Shown here in pieces: positions 1 through 6,347 of a DNA stretch of 7,938 nt (the stretch's first letter is position 1; each line of letters opens with the position of its first letter). Position numbers and translations under genes: made by a program. The DNA is from Candidatus Cloacimonadota bacterium (GTDB lineage: Bacteria; Cloacimonadota; Cloacimonadia; JGIOTU-2): contig JAGHCS010000078.1 in the NCBI GenBank assembly GCA_021160355.1, forward strand, positions 1-7,938, read 5' to 3'. The notes beneath the pieces are model-generated. The model was not told the DNA's origin and did no database searches. It worked only from the letters and a program-made list of their open reading frames with translations.

Positions 1-1809
1 CATTGCCGGCGAATAACGCACTCCCCCACTAAGCACAGAATGACTAACTATTCCTGAAGCAACTATTGTCTTATCTTTTTCTTCGCGTTTCACTCTAACT
101 ATACGATAACCAACAGCATCACTAGGTCGATTCTCTACATAAAAATCAATGCATAAATCATAAAACAGAGTAAATGTAGAAGTAGATGTAATACCATCAG
201 CAAATTGGAGTTGTGAATTAGTAGGCATTTTAATATCACCAATCCATTTAACAAATGACTGTTGTCCTTTATTATTAAAGAACACTATACCAAACCTGTA
301 TATCTCATTACGTTTATAACCAATCATTCTTTTCATATATGGATTACACTGATCTCCGAATGAAGTCGTAGGATTTGGTCTACTATCTACATCATCATGG
401 TCTACAGAAGTGGCTTTATCAACCGAAAATTCTCCATCATATGATGCATAATTAGTAGTAAATGAATGCACTCTTCGTATTTCGTATTTCACATTTGGTC
501 CTTCACCTCCTATTGTTGTACCGTCTGATTGAAAAATGAATCTTGCCCAATGTGTAGTATCATAAGGAGCAGAAGGATAACTGACACCAGTAACAGGATC
601 ATAATTATAAGGATTAACACAATTGTGTGATGCCGGAATAAAGGAAGTACCTATTTTAAATTCTGCAGTTGGCCATGAACCGCTTTTGGTAATTGTATCA
701 AGCTCTGTACCATTATTCCATATTTGAGCCATTGTACTACCATTAGTACGAAACCTATATGCTCTTGCATCAAAATCTACATCAAAGTATTTCTGTTTAA
801 TATTCCCTGCGAATAATATATTGTCTTTTACCGATAAGGTCTTTGGTATTATAAGATTACCACCAAGTGTCCTGAACTCTTCAAGTGACATCGTACCTAA
901 CTGATATGATCCTGAATCCCATACATTAACCGAGCTGGTAACATCAAGTATACTAACTACATTTATCGTAGGAGTAGAATCAACTGTACTATAATGAATG
1001 GATACTACTTTTATCTTATCAAAACTAGTATCAATATTATCTATCTGGACATTAAAAGATTTACCCGAATTAGTTAAGTTACCGTTACTATCGAGTTTTG
1101 CAGATCCTTTATATTCTTTTGTATTAGCTGCAAACTCATTACTCTCTGATATAGTATATAAAGGAGAGGCTGGAGAGAATATTGTTTCTCCACCACCAAG
1201 GTCATATAACTGATAAGCATACTGTACTACCCCTACATCAAGATTACCTGAGCCAATAGCTTTAAGATATGCTTGTGACAATTCAATATCAGCTACTATA
1301 TCTAATTTATCAGCAGATGATGGTGGGTCTTCGATATTTATATGACGAAGTAAATTAAAATGATCTGCCCAATAAACTTTTTGCCTGTCCTCATTATCAT
1401 AATAACAATACACCTCATAATTAATTGGATGTTTAGTAGTAACATTTGGGATAGAAGCATAAACAGAGGTTTTTGTACCGGCAGAAAAATTAACCTTCCA
1501 CATTGTTCCTGTACTTGCTGAATTAGCAGTAACATCAGGATTCACACCACCGGGATTTTCAGTAGTACAATTTGTTGTAATTACTATTCCATAATCCCTG
1601 AATGCACCATAACCAATCATCTTCTGTCCTGAACCAAAATCAATACCTGTTGCAGAATTACCTAATACAGTTTTTAATTCACTAAATGACATATCACTAC
1701 TATCAATAGGACGCATATTTCTTGCATTATAATAACGCTTATTACTATAATGTGAAAAGGATGTGTCACGATCCATCCCTTCATTATATGTATTAAACAT
1801 TTTTGGCAT
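1..1809 (-). CDS. Tail stabilization (Tstab/muzzle-like) protein of crAss-like phage, N-terminal 603 residues, cut by window edge
   Basis: The frame is open from an ATG at 1809 to the left edge, giving 603 residues without a stop; the C-terminal part lies outside. I recognise the crAss-like Tstab family, large proteins at the distal end of the short tail, called the muzzle in structural work on a crAss-like virion. Supporting motifs are: NTYNEGMDRD and YYNARNMRP near the N-terminus (residues 6-33); VYWADHFNLLRHINIED (145-161), matching the family's YWTDG.N..R.INIE pattern; YAYQLYDLGGGETIFSPAS (197-215); and EIYRFGIVFFNNKGQQSF then VKWIGDI (502-526). It follows Ttub after a 31 nt gap, the usual crAss-like order. 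A second Met at residue 4 is an alternative start; no Shine-Dalgarno sequence is seen, as is common in Bacteroidota phages. Family assignment is from motif memory plus gene order, and the structural role is inferred from the family. Confidence 0.85.
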   Translation of the reverse strand, partial: MPKMFNTYNEGMDRDTSFSHYSNKRYYNARNMRPIDSSDMSFSELKTVLGNSATGIDFGSGQKMIGYGAFRDYGIVITTNCTTENPGGVNPDVTANSASTGTMWKVNFSAGTKTSVYASIPNVTTKHPINYEVYCYYDNEDRQKVYWADHFNLLRHINIEDPPSSADKLDIVADIELSQAYLKAIGSGNLDVGVVQYAYQLYDLGGGETIFSPASPLYTISESNEFAANTKEYKGSAKLDSNGNLTNSGKSFNVQIDNIDTSFDKIKVVSIHYSTVDSTPTINVVSILDVTSSVNVWDSGSYQLGTMSLEEFRTLGGNLIIPKTLSVKDNILFAGNIKQKYFDVDFDARAYRFRTNGSTMAQIWNNGTELDTITKSGSWPTAEFKIGTSFIPASHNCVNPYNYDPVTGVSYPSAPYDTTHWARFIFQSDGTTIGGEGPNVKYEIRRVHSFTTNYASYDGEFSVDKATSVDHDDVDSRPNPTTSFGDQCNPYMKRMIGYKRNEIYRFGIVFFNNKGQQSFVKWIGDIKMPTNSQLQFADGITSTSTFTLFYDLCIDFYVENRPSDAVGYRIVRVKREEKDKTIVASGIVSHSVLSGGVRYSPAM

Positions 1810-1840
1810 TAATTACAATTTAAAAGTTATTCACAATGCA

Positions 1841-2581
1841 TTACTTACCACTTCCTATATTCAAATCTTCTCTTACACCTGCTGATGCAAAAGATGTACT
1901 ATGATCATGTATCATTGGTAACAGTCTTGTTGCGGCTTTTGTCCATGAATCACGTTTATCAACACTCATCATTCTCAGTGCAGTATTCGCACTACCAACA
2001 TACCATAACCATTCTGTTTCTGAATCTTTATATACTCTCTCAGATATTTTATTTCTTCTCCAAAGTATATGATCTACCCTGTAAACAATTTTTGCTGCTA
2101 CAGCCTTGATTACTCTTTCAAGATCAGGTATCATTGGGAATCCTCTCTCATCTATCTTAATAGCCTTATAAGCTAACTCCAGTGTTGTATCTTCAACGTC
2201 AGTAAATATATAATTATCGTTAAGAGAATATTGTTTTAGTGATGTAGTATAATGTGAAGCATCTCCTGTTAATGCTGGTTGAGTAATAAATTTATCAGTT
2301 GAATACGTATATACTTCTTTTGTATCAGCATCTCTTACTCCACCAGGTAACATCTCTACATAATCTACCGGCAACTCACCCCTGTATGTTTCTATCGCCA
2401 CGTTAGGGGTTATAAGCGATTCTCCCGTGACTTTATCAATATATATACTTGGAGCCCCAATTAACTTTAAAGCTCTTCCTGTCCACTCTATCGCATCATT
2501 CCAGTCCAATTCATAAGTATAACCTTCATTACGATATACGTCTTCAAGTACTCTTTCTATTGAAACATACTTTAGTGCCAT
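1841..2581 (-). CDS. Tail tubular / ring protein (Ttub) of crAss-like phage
   Basis: A 246 aa protein that I recognise as the crAss-like Ttub family, related to P22 gp4-type head-tail connector or tail tube proteins, which form a ring beneath the portal. Visible features are an N-terminal helical region (MALKYVSIERVLEDV, then WTGRALKLIGAPS around 33-45), the family hallmark ETYRGELPVDYVEML (64-78), a polar middle segment ending in YSLNDNYIFTD, and a C-terminal helical part with RVIKAVAAKIVYRVD and a His-rich end (LLPMIHDHSTSF). The family's usual C-terminal pattern is Arg-Leu-(Ile/Leu)-Pro followed by a His and an aromatic residue. Its start lies 2 nt after the 103 aa gene and Tstab follows, so co-transcription is expected. 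Length is typical of the family. No transmembrane segment or signal peptide is apparent. Confidence 0.82.
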   Translation of the reverse strand: MALKYVSIERVLEDVYRNEGYTYELDWNDAIEWTGRALKLIGAPSIYIDKVTGESLITPNVAIETYRGELPVDYVEMLPGGVRDADTKEVYTYSTDKFITQPALTGDASHYTTSLKQYSLNDNYIFTDVEDTTLELAYKAIKIDERGFPMIPDLERVIKAVAAKIVYRVDHILWRRNKISERVYKDSETEWLWYVGSANTALRMMSVDKRDSWTKAATRLLPMIHDHSTSFASAGVREDLNIGSGK

Positions 2582-2583
2582 AA

Positions 2584-2895
2584 TTATACTATTAACATTC
2601 CGTTATCTCCTGCAATATCATTTATTAAACTTCCTATTGCAGAAATATTATCTGTTTCTTTCTCTTTTGTAGATTCTCTCGGGTCTTTTGTAGTAACAAA
2701 TTTTTTGGTTTCGCTATGCCAATCTTTACTATCATCATTATCTCTATTTGTATACCATTCCTTTGATATAGTAATCACCCATCCGTTCTCAACCTCTTCA
2801 CCACGAACAGTTTTTGTTACTCCATCATTTTCTTTGCTAAACGAAAAGCTTTGCTTCTCCTTTGGCGTACTTGTCATTTCTATTTCACTACTCAT
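2584..2895 (-). CDS. Small hydrophilic protein of the tail block, probably a minor virion protein
   Basis: A 103 aa, highly charged protein without cysteine. Its start overlaps the end of the 181 aa gene by 8 nt and it ends 2 nt before Ttub, so it is embedded in the crAss-like tail operon. The core (residues 26-72) has a beta-strand-like pattern: VTKTVRGEEVENGWVITISK, a polar loop rich in Asp/Asn, then TKKFVTTKDPRE. It ends with a short hydrophobic helix, ISAIGSLINDIAG (84-96). Small proteins with an 'E.v.nGw.i...K.....' core sit at the same place in related phages as I recall them, but I cannot name a proven function. A structural or assembly role is inferred only from location. Confidence 0.7.
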   Translation of the reverse strand: MSSEIEMTSTPKEKQSFSFSKENDGVTKTVRGEEVENGWVITISKEWYTNRDNDDSKDWHSETKKFVTTKDPRESTKEKETDNISAIGSLINDIAGDNGMLIV

Positions 2896-3433
2896 AAAAT
2901 GTCGTTTTTGGACCTTCTGACTCTATTACCTGTGCTAAAAATCTCCTATTAGTATAAGTAAATATAAGTGAATAAATCCGGTTATGTATTATATTGTTCC
3001 CTATTTTACTCCAAAATAATGTAAAACTATTACCATCTGTATGTTTATTCAAATGATAAACCATCTTTTTCCCTCGTATCTTTGTAATCTCCTCTCTTGT
3101 TTTTCCCGGGTAAAGTCTAAACCAAAGTTTCCAGCATTCATTCCAATTAGGTGCTAATCTAGTAGTATCAATTTCTCCTTTTTCATTAAGTCTCAACTTA
3201 TTTTCAATTCTTCTTATTCTTACTTTCCCAAGCCGATAAGGCATTACAAATTCAAAAGAATGTAACATTATTGCTTTTGATAAACTTGTATTAAAATCTT
3301 TTATTATAGTTGAATACGTTATGTAAGGGACATTAGCTTCACTCTTCTTGTCATGCCCTTTAAACCTCTTCTTGTAATTCAAGTAAAGATCATAAGATGT
3401 AAATCCTGTTGTTCCGTGTCCCTGACTATGCAT
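2888..3433 (-). CDS. Conserved crAss-like tail/neck-block protein (181 aa)
   Basis: A 181 aa basic protein conserved next to Ttub/Tstab in crAss-like phages. Recognisable blocks are an N-terminal YDLYLNYKKRFKG (14-26) and YSTIIKDFNTSLSKAIMLHS (40-59), then FEFVMPYRLGKVRIRRIENK (60-79), a Trp-rich segment (WNECWKLWFRLYPG, 97-110), the hallmark MVYHLNKHTDGNSFTLFWSK (124-143), and a closing TNRRFLAQVI (161-170). The helix, 'P-x-x-LG', strand arrangement at 45-75 is superficially like the N-terminal half of HU/IHF proteins, but the rest is not. It overlaps the 231 aa gene by 8 nt and the 103 aa gene by 8 nt, consistent with coupled translation. The family is one of the conserved crAss-like genes of the structural block; its molecular role is unknown to me, and a ring, adaptor or DNA-binding role would be a guess. 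Confidence 0.78.
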   Translation of the reverse strand: MHSQGHGTTGFTSYDLYLNYKKRFKGHDKKSEANVPYITYSTIIKDFNTSLSKAIMLHSFEFVMPYRLGKVRIRRIENKLRLNEKGEIDTTRLAPNWNECWKLWFRLYPGKTREEITKIRGKKMVYHLNKHTDGNSFTLFWSKIGNNIIHNRIYSLIFTYTNRRFLAQVIESEGPKTTFYE

Positions 3434-4121
3434 CTTTGGTTACGTTTTCATTCGCGTCATTTACCTTATCAGTTACTCCTTCAACTATCAAAGGTAAGTT
3501 AAGTTTTAATATTTCCGTCCTCATATAATTCCACATCCATGAATTCAATGGATAATCATCATCATCACTATAACAAGCCTCACCTGTAACATGAGTAAAT
3601 GCTGCAAGTGTTGTTGGATCCTCAAATAATCCATATACCATAATAAACCTTACATACCTCGCAAAGTTCTTTACTCTCTTAGATACAAGATATATATAAT
3701 TATTATAACGAAATACCGTGATTATCTTTGAATTAAATAATCCATTACCAGCAAACTTTGCCCTTTCAAGATGAACATACGAATAATCATATGCTAACTT
3801 ATCAACTGATCCTACCTTAATTATCCCATCAGTATAATGTAACTCGATTGTTTTAGGTAACTCAAGCTTACTTTTAAGTACACTTACACCTGTTATCTTA
3901 CTTGGACATTCACTCCTGTCTGCTACCTCTAACTCCATACATACCGGTTGAATAATCTGATCATCTATTGTATGATTTTTATTTATCTCATTACGAATCC
4001 ATAATGCTCTTTGGTCATGAACCCATTTTTTTATCATGCGATTACTTAACTCATCATCATCAAACAATTCTTGTTTTCTAATATCAAGTCTAAGTTGGTA
4101 TACAATTTCACGCAACGTCAT
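3426..4121 (-). CDS. Conserved crAss-like structural (neck/tail) protein, 231 aa; its 5' end has been invaded by a homing endonuclease
   Basis: I place the start at 4121 (MTLREIVYQ), giving 231 aa. The family begins with MTLREIV-type residues. The extra 47 codons from an ATG at 4262 are only the endonuclease coding sequence read in another frame. Blocks include DDDELSNRMIKKWVHDQRAL (21-40), ELEVADRSECP (64-73, a conserved Glu/Asp-Ser-Ser/Arg-Glu-Cys motif), a strand-rich core with RYNNYIYLVS (138-147), GLFEDPTTLAAF (164-175), CYSDDDDYPLNSWMWNYM (183-200) and an acidic, Asn-rich tail (DKVNDANEN). This matches a conserved crAss-like protein encoded just before the 181 aa protein, Ttub and Tstab. 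A virion role in the head-tail connector is inferred from the neighbourhood. The start overlaps the endonuclease end by 14 nt. A stub of a second copy of its first codons lies at 4743-4769. Confidence 0.82.
   Translation of the reverse strand: MTLREIVYQLRLDIRKQELFDDDELSNRMIKKWVHDQRALWIRNEINKNHTIDDQIIQPVCMELEVADRSECPSKITGVSVLKSKLELPKTIELHYTDGIIKVGSVDKLAYDYSYVHLERAKFAGNGLFNSKIITVFRYNNYIYLVSKRVKNFARYVRFIMVYGLFEDPTTLAAFTHVTGEACYSDDDDYPLNSWMWNYMRTEILKLNLPLIVEGVTDKVNDANENVTKDA
4101..4121 (-). repeat. Second copy of the tail gene's first seven codons (partner of 4749-4769)
   Basis: This 21-base stretch encodes MTLREIV and is a diverged direct repeat of 4749-4769 (16 of 21 bases identical). It is the functional start of the 231 aa gene. 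Just upstream, both copies also have an A-rich stretch containing AAGAA; here that stretch is part of the endonuclease codons, so the resemblance may be chance in AT-rich DNA. Confidence 0.65.
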
Positions 4122-4746
4122 AATATTCTTTTTTATATTTCCATTTATATCCACCGGCACTTGGCCGCTTACCTGATAAATTATTAAGTATATTTCCCTT
4201 ATCAATAGATATCGATCTTTGAACATCGACAGGAGAATCCCAGTCTCTAATAAAATCTCCATCCATATTTAATTGCACCACAGGAACTTTTTTTGCTTCC
4301 GACATTTTTTCTCTTGTCTCATTTGATATGGGAGGCCTATTCGCAACTCCTCTTCTCATTTTCTCCCTTGTTTCTTCAGAATGAGGATGCTTTGCAAATC
4401 TCTTAAACATAGCAATACTCATTTTTCTTTTTGTCTCCTCTGACATCTTCAATCCTAAATTACTATTAGCAAGTCTGCGATTATTAAACCAGGGATTATA
4501 TGAGTCAATAAAAAATTGCTCCTTGCTAATTAACTCTTTTCTTTCACATCCAAGTAAAACAGAAAATTGTAAATCTGACTCATGATATTTATTGTAATGC
4601 CTTTGAAGTTTACTATTTGGATGTATATCCTTTCTCAACAAATTTAAGTGATCTCTCCACCTTTTACTTATATCTACAGCACTACCTATGTAAATCTTAT
4701 AAGATTTCATTTTGCTTTGAATCTGATATATTCCTGATATCTTCAT
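4108..4746 (-). CDS. GIY-YIG homing endonuclease with NUMOD3 repeats and IENR1/NUMOD1-like DNA-binding tail
   Basis: A 212 aa site-specific DNA endonuclease of the phage homing type. The GIY-YIG nuclease domain spans about residues 1-90: GIY at 5-7, YIG at 19-21, the expected catalytic Arg at R29, the metal-binding Glu at E76 in ISKEQFFIDSYNP, and an Asn at 88. Next come NUMOD3-type repeats, SEETKRKM (102-109), SEETREKM (123-130) and SNETREKM (141-148). The C-terminal module has VVQLNMDGDFIRDWDS (156-171), a helix-turn-helix-like middle, and GGYKWKYK (198-205), as in IENR1/NUMOD1 domains. All nuclease residues seem intact, so it is probably active. The last seven codons (KEYYDVA) run into the start of the tail gene, and the start codon overlaps the stop of the MTLNEIVI stub. 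It is free-standing: no room exists for an intron core around it. Its target is probably in or near the first codons of the tail gene (inference). Confidence 0.93.
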   Translation of the reverse strand: MKISGIYQIQSKMKSYKIYIGSAVDISKRWRDHLNLLRKDIHPNSKLQRHYNKYHESDLQFSVLLGCERKELISKEQFFIDSYNPWFNNRRLANSNLGLKMSEETKRKMSIAMFKRFAKHPHSEETREKMRRGVANRPPISNETREKMSEAKKVPVVQLNMDGDFIRDWDSPVDVQRSISIDKGNILNNLSGKRPSAGGYKWKYKKEYYDVA

Positions 4747-4748
4747 AT
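4122..4748 (-). mobile_element. Inferred homing-endonuclease insertion in the 5' end of the 231 aa tail gene
   Basis: This is the segment that separates two copies of the tail gene's first seven codons (4749-4769 and 4101-4121). It consists almost wholly of the GIY-YIG endonuclease gene. The two ATG codons are 648 nt apart. The boundaries are inferred from where the similarity between the two copies stops and starts again; exact ends cannot be set without an uninvaded relative. Confidence 0.65.
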
Positions 4749-4769
4749 TACTATTTCATTTAAAGTCAT
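4743..4769 (-). pseudogene. 5' stub of the 231 aa tail gene (MTLNEIVI, stop), left behind by the endonuclease insertion
   Basis: An 8-codon ORF, MTLNEIVI followed by TGA. Its first seven codons match those of the tail gene at 4121 (MTLREIV) at 6 of 7 residues and 16 of 21 bases. Three of the five base differences are silent third-position changes (codons 2, 3 and 6); the other two are both in codon 4 (AAT versus CGT). It lies 22 nt after the stop of the 55 aa gene, exactly where the tail gene would start without the endonuclease. An AAGAAG sequence directly precedes its ATG. Its TGA overlaps the endonuclease ATG (ATGA). I read it as the original start of the tail gene, now possibly serving as a translation leader for the endonuclease. 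Confidence 0.7.
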
Positions 4770-4791
4770 CTTCTTAGTTTTACATTAACTC

Positions 4792-4959
4792 CTAATCGAA
4801 ATAAATAATAGTTCTATTCATCAAATCATATAAATCGCATTTCGTATAATTAACCTCTACAGTTGATGAGATTGATACTTCCTGAAAACATAAAGGCAAA
4901 CCGGTTGTCACCGACTCCCAATGAGGTATATACTCATGATTTATTAATAGATTTTTCAT
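4792..4959 (-). CDS. Hypothetical protein, 55 aa
   Basis: A short ORF that starts directly after the stop codon of the spanin-like gene (no spacer) and ends in TAG 22 nt before the tail-gene stub. The protein begins MKNLLINHEYIPHWES and contains two cysteines (about residues 24 and 41); the C-terminal half includes SSTVEVNYTKCDLYDLMNR. No membrane segment or known domain is apparent. The exact abutment with its upstream neighbour and the absence of any competing frame support it as a real gene translated from the same message. Function is unknown to me. Confidence 0.6.
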   Translation of the reverse strand: MKNLLINHEYIPHWESVTTGLPLCFQEVSISSTVEVNYTKCDLYDLMNRTIIYFD

Positions 4960-5706
4960 TTATAACGCTATTACAAGAGCTACTACCGTAGCTATTCCAG
5001 TTAAAACTTTCCATATAGTTGTTTTACCTTCTGCATTATCTCTCTGATCTCTCAACAACTCTTTTTCTTCTTCATTATTTTTAATAATTTCCTTGTATGT
5101 ACTTTTCTGTTTAGAGAAACTTATTGCTTCCGAACTTTGTTTAAGAACAATTTCATCTTGAATCGCAAGAATAGACTTACAATTATCTACCTGGCTCATA
5201 AGATTCTCATTCAATAACCATAATTCATTATTCTCCAAATAATCCAAATGTATATTTTTAACTTGCGGTTCATTAAAGGGATATTTATATTCACCTGGAT
5301 AGGGATATGCTCTTTGTAGAAACGCGTAACTAGTATCCGAAGGGATATTTAGCAGACTATCCTTTAAGGCTTGTAAATCGTGTCTAATAGTACTCTCGCT
5401 GTCTTCTAATACTATTGCTTTGTTCTTCCAAAAGATAACTTCTTTACCAAGACTATCAATCTCAAACCTATTTACAATATTAATACTATCAGATATTGAT
5501 AAATCCTTTTGTAAAAGAAGATTTTTAAAATCCAATTCTACAAACCGTTTAGCTAACTGAACTGCCTTATTCCTTTGACAACCGTTACCACCTAAACTCA
5601 GTAAAAACAAAACAAGTAATAGAATAGAACCTATAGTCTTTACTCTCTCCAAATTTTTAGAAACAAAATCAATCAAGATTTTAAACTTCGAAAATATTGT
5701 TTTCAT
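4960..5706 (-). CDS. Spanin-like (Rz-like) lysis protein with a membrane segment at each end and a coiled-coil middle
   Basis: A 248 aa protein. It has a hydrophobic segment near the N-terminus (about 25-38, TIGSILLLVLFLLSLG), followed at once by GGNGCQRN with Cys43 as a possible lipid-modified cysteine. A long polar region predicted to be helical or coiled coil follows (45-120 and 155-228, rich in Lys/Glu/Gln). The middle module is DTSYAFLQRAYPYPGEYKYPF then QVKNIHLDYLE (124-157). A second hydrophobic segment ends the protein exactly (231-248). Rz-like spanins join inner and outer membranes in the last step of lysis; the gene sits 2 nt after a small ORF downstream of the endolysin, the normal place for one. 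The two-ended layout resembles a unimolecular spanin, but the N-terminal leader is long and the lipobox poor, so two inner-membrane anchors are equally possible. Family membership is inferred from architecture and context. Confidence 0.6.
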   Translation of the reverse strand: MKTIFSKFKILIDFVSKNLERVKTIGSILLLVLFLLSLGGNGCQRNKAVQLAKRFVELDFKNLLLQKDLSISDSINIVNRFEIDSLGKEVIFWKNKAIVLEDSESTIRHDLQALKDSLLNIPSDTSYAFLQRAYPYPGEYKYPFNEPQVKNIHLDYLENNELWLLNENLMSQVDNCKSILAIQDEIVLKQSSEAISFSKQKSTYKEIIKNNEEEKELLRDQRDNAEGKTTIWKVLTGIATVVALVIAL

Positions 5707-5708
5707 AA

Positions 5709-5867
5709 TTATTCTATTTTATATTTTATATTTTCAGCATCTCCTTCTATGTCAAAATATTCTACAGTTAAATTTTGTTCCTTATCAGTTATTCCCCACA
5801 TAAAAATTATCTCATCATGTGCGACTTCAAATTTAAATAACTCTAATAATCCATCCAAACAATCCAT
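5709..5867 (-). CDS. Hypothetical acidic protein, 52 aa, between endolysin and spanin-like genes
   Basis: A short ORF that starts 10 nt after the endolysin stop and ends in TAA 2 nt before the spanin-like start, so it fills the only space between them. The protein begins MDCLDGLLELFKFEVAHDEI and continues IIFMWGITDKEQNLTVEYFD; it is rich in Asp/Glu, with alternating hydrophobic residues suggesting beta strands in the second half and a Lys/Glu-rich end. No transmembrane segment is present, so it is not a second holin. Tight packing and the lack of overlap with either neighbour support it. The function is unknown; a role in lysis control is only suggested by position. Confidence 0.62.
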   Translation of the reverse strand: MDCLDGLLELFKFEVAHDEIIFMWGITDKEQNLTVEYFDIEGDAENIKYKIE

Positions 5868-5877
5868 ATAAACCTAT

Positions 5878-6345
5878 TTAACTTCGTTTAGGGCCACCTT
5901 CTCTTAATATACCTAATCTTCTATATCCAAGTAATTGATACTTCTTATAAGGCTTTATACATACCATATTACTTTGATTACCACCAAGAGTAAATATATG
6001 ATCATCATCTTCTCCTGAATAAAGACCAACATGTCCTCTCCAATCATCTTTTTTCACTCTCCAAAATATAACAATATCTTCTCCTATTACAGGTTTCTCA
6101 ATTGATTCTCCTATTTCAAGCCATGATCTTGCATTAAGTTTACCAGACCTTTCTAAACCAACCTTCATAGCCAACCAATCAATAAATACACCACACCAGG
6201 ATGTTTCATCTGTAGTTACCCAACGATGACCTACCTCAGTAAAGAATTTCAATATCTGAGGATTATTTATTTCCCCCGGTATCTCTTTTAATCCATAAAA
6301 AGACATTGCCTTAAGAAACATCTGTTGTCGTTCGTTTATATACAT
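5878..6345 (-). CDS. Endolysin: Cys/His/Asn peptidoglycan hydrolase (TIGR02594/CHAP-like, NlpC/P60 superfamily)
   Basis: A 155 aa single-domain enzyme expected to cut amide or peptide bonds in host peptidoglycan at lysis. Visible motifs fit the TIGR02594/CHAP-like group: GEINNPQILKFF (24-35), the nucleophile block ETSWCGVFIDWLAMKVG with Cys51, ARSWLEIGESI (72-82), GEDIVIFWRV (88-97), the His block WRGHVGLYSG with His105, and TLGGNQSNMVCI with Asn123 as likely third residue, then YRRLG near the end. All three catalytic positions are present. There is no signal peptide, so export probably depends on the holin encoded just upstream, whose stop codon lies 2 nt before this start. The protein is a bare catalytic domain with no separate cell-wall-binding domain, as is usual for phages of Gram-negative hosts. 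Confidence 0.85.
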   Translation of the reverse strand: MYINERQQMFLKAMSFYGLKEIPGEINNPQILKFFTEVGHRWVTTDETSWCGVFIDWLAMKVGLERSGKLNARSWLEIGESIEKPVIGEDIVIFWRVKKDDWRGHVGLYSGEDDDHIFTLGGNQSNMVCIKPYKKYQLLGYRRLGILREGGPKRS

Positions 6346-6347
6346 CG

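Noticed and set aside
998..1213. Plus-strand 71-codon ORF, and similar plus-strand ORFs at 1885-2109, 2705-2920, 6434-6619 and 7609-7800
   Set aside because: All lie antisense within well-supported minus-strand genes and have no domain, neighbours or start signal of their own.
1338..1535. Minus-strand 65-codon ORF inside the Tstab gene
   Set aside because: It is in a different frame within a strongly supported open frame that carries family motifs.
1827..1841. Four-codon ORF (MHCE) overlapping the Ttub stop
   Set aside because: Too short to be meaningful and not coupled to the Tstab start, which lies 17 nt further on.
3426..4262. A 278-codon version of the tail protein starting at 4262
   Set aside because: The first 47 codons lie within the endonuclease gene in another frame, look like shadow sequence, and conserved family sequence begins at MTLREIV.
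4108..4769. Group I intron carrying the endonuclease, with MTLNEIV as 5' exon and the tail gene as 3' exon
   Set aside because: The endonuclease starts at the end of the stub and ends inside the tail gene, leaving no non-coding sequence for a ribozyme core. The downstream copy already has its own start and repeats codons 1-7, which splicing would not need.
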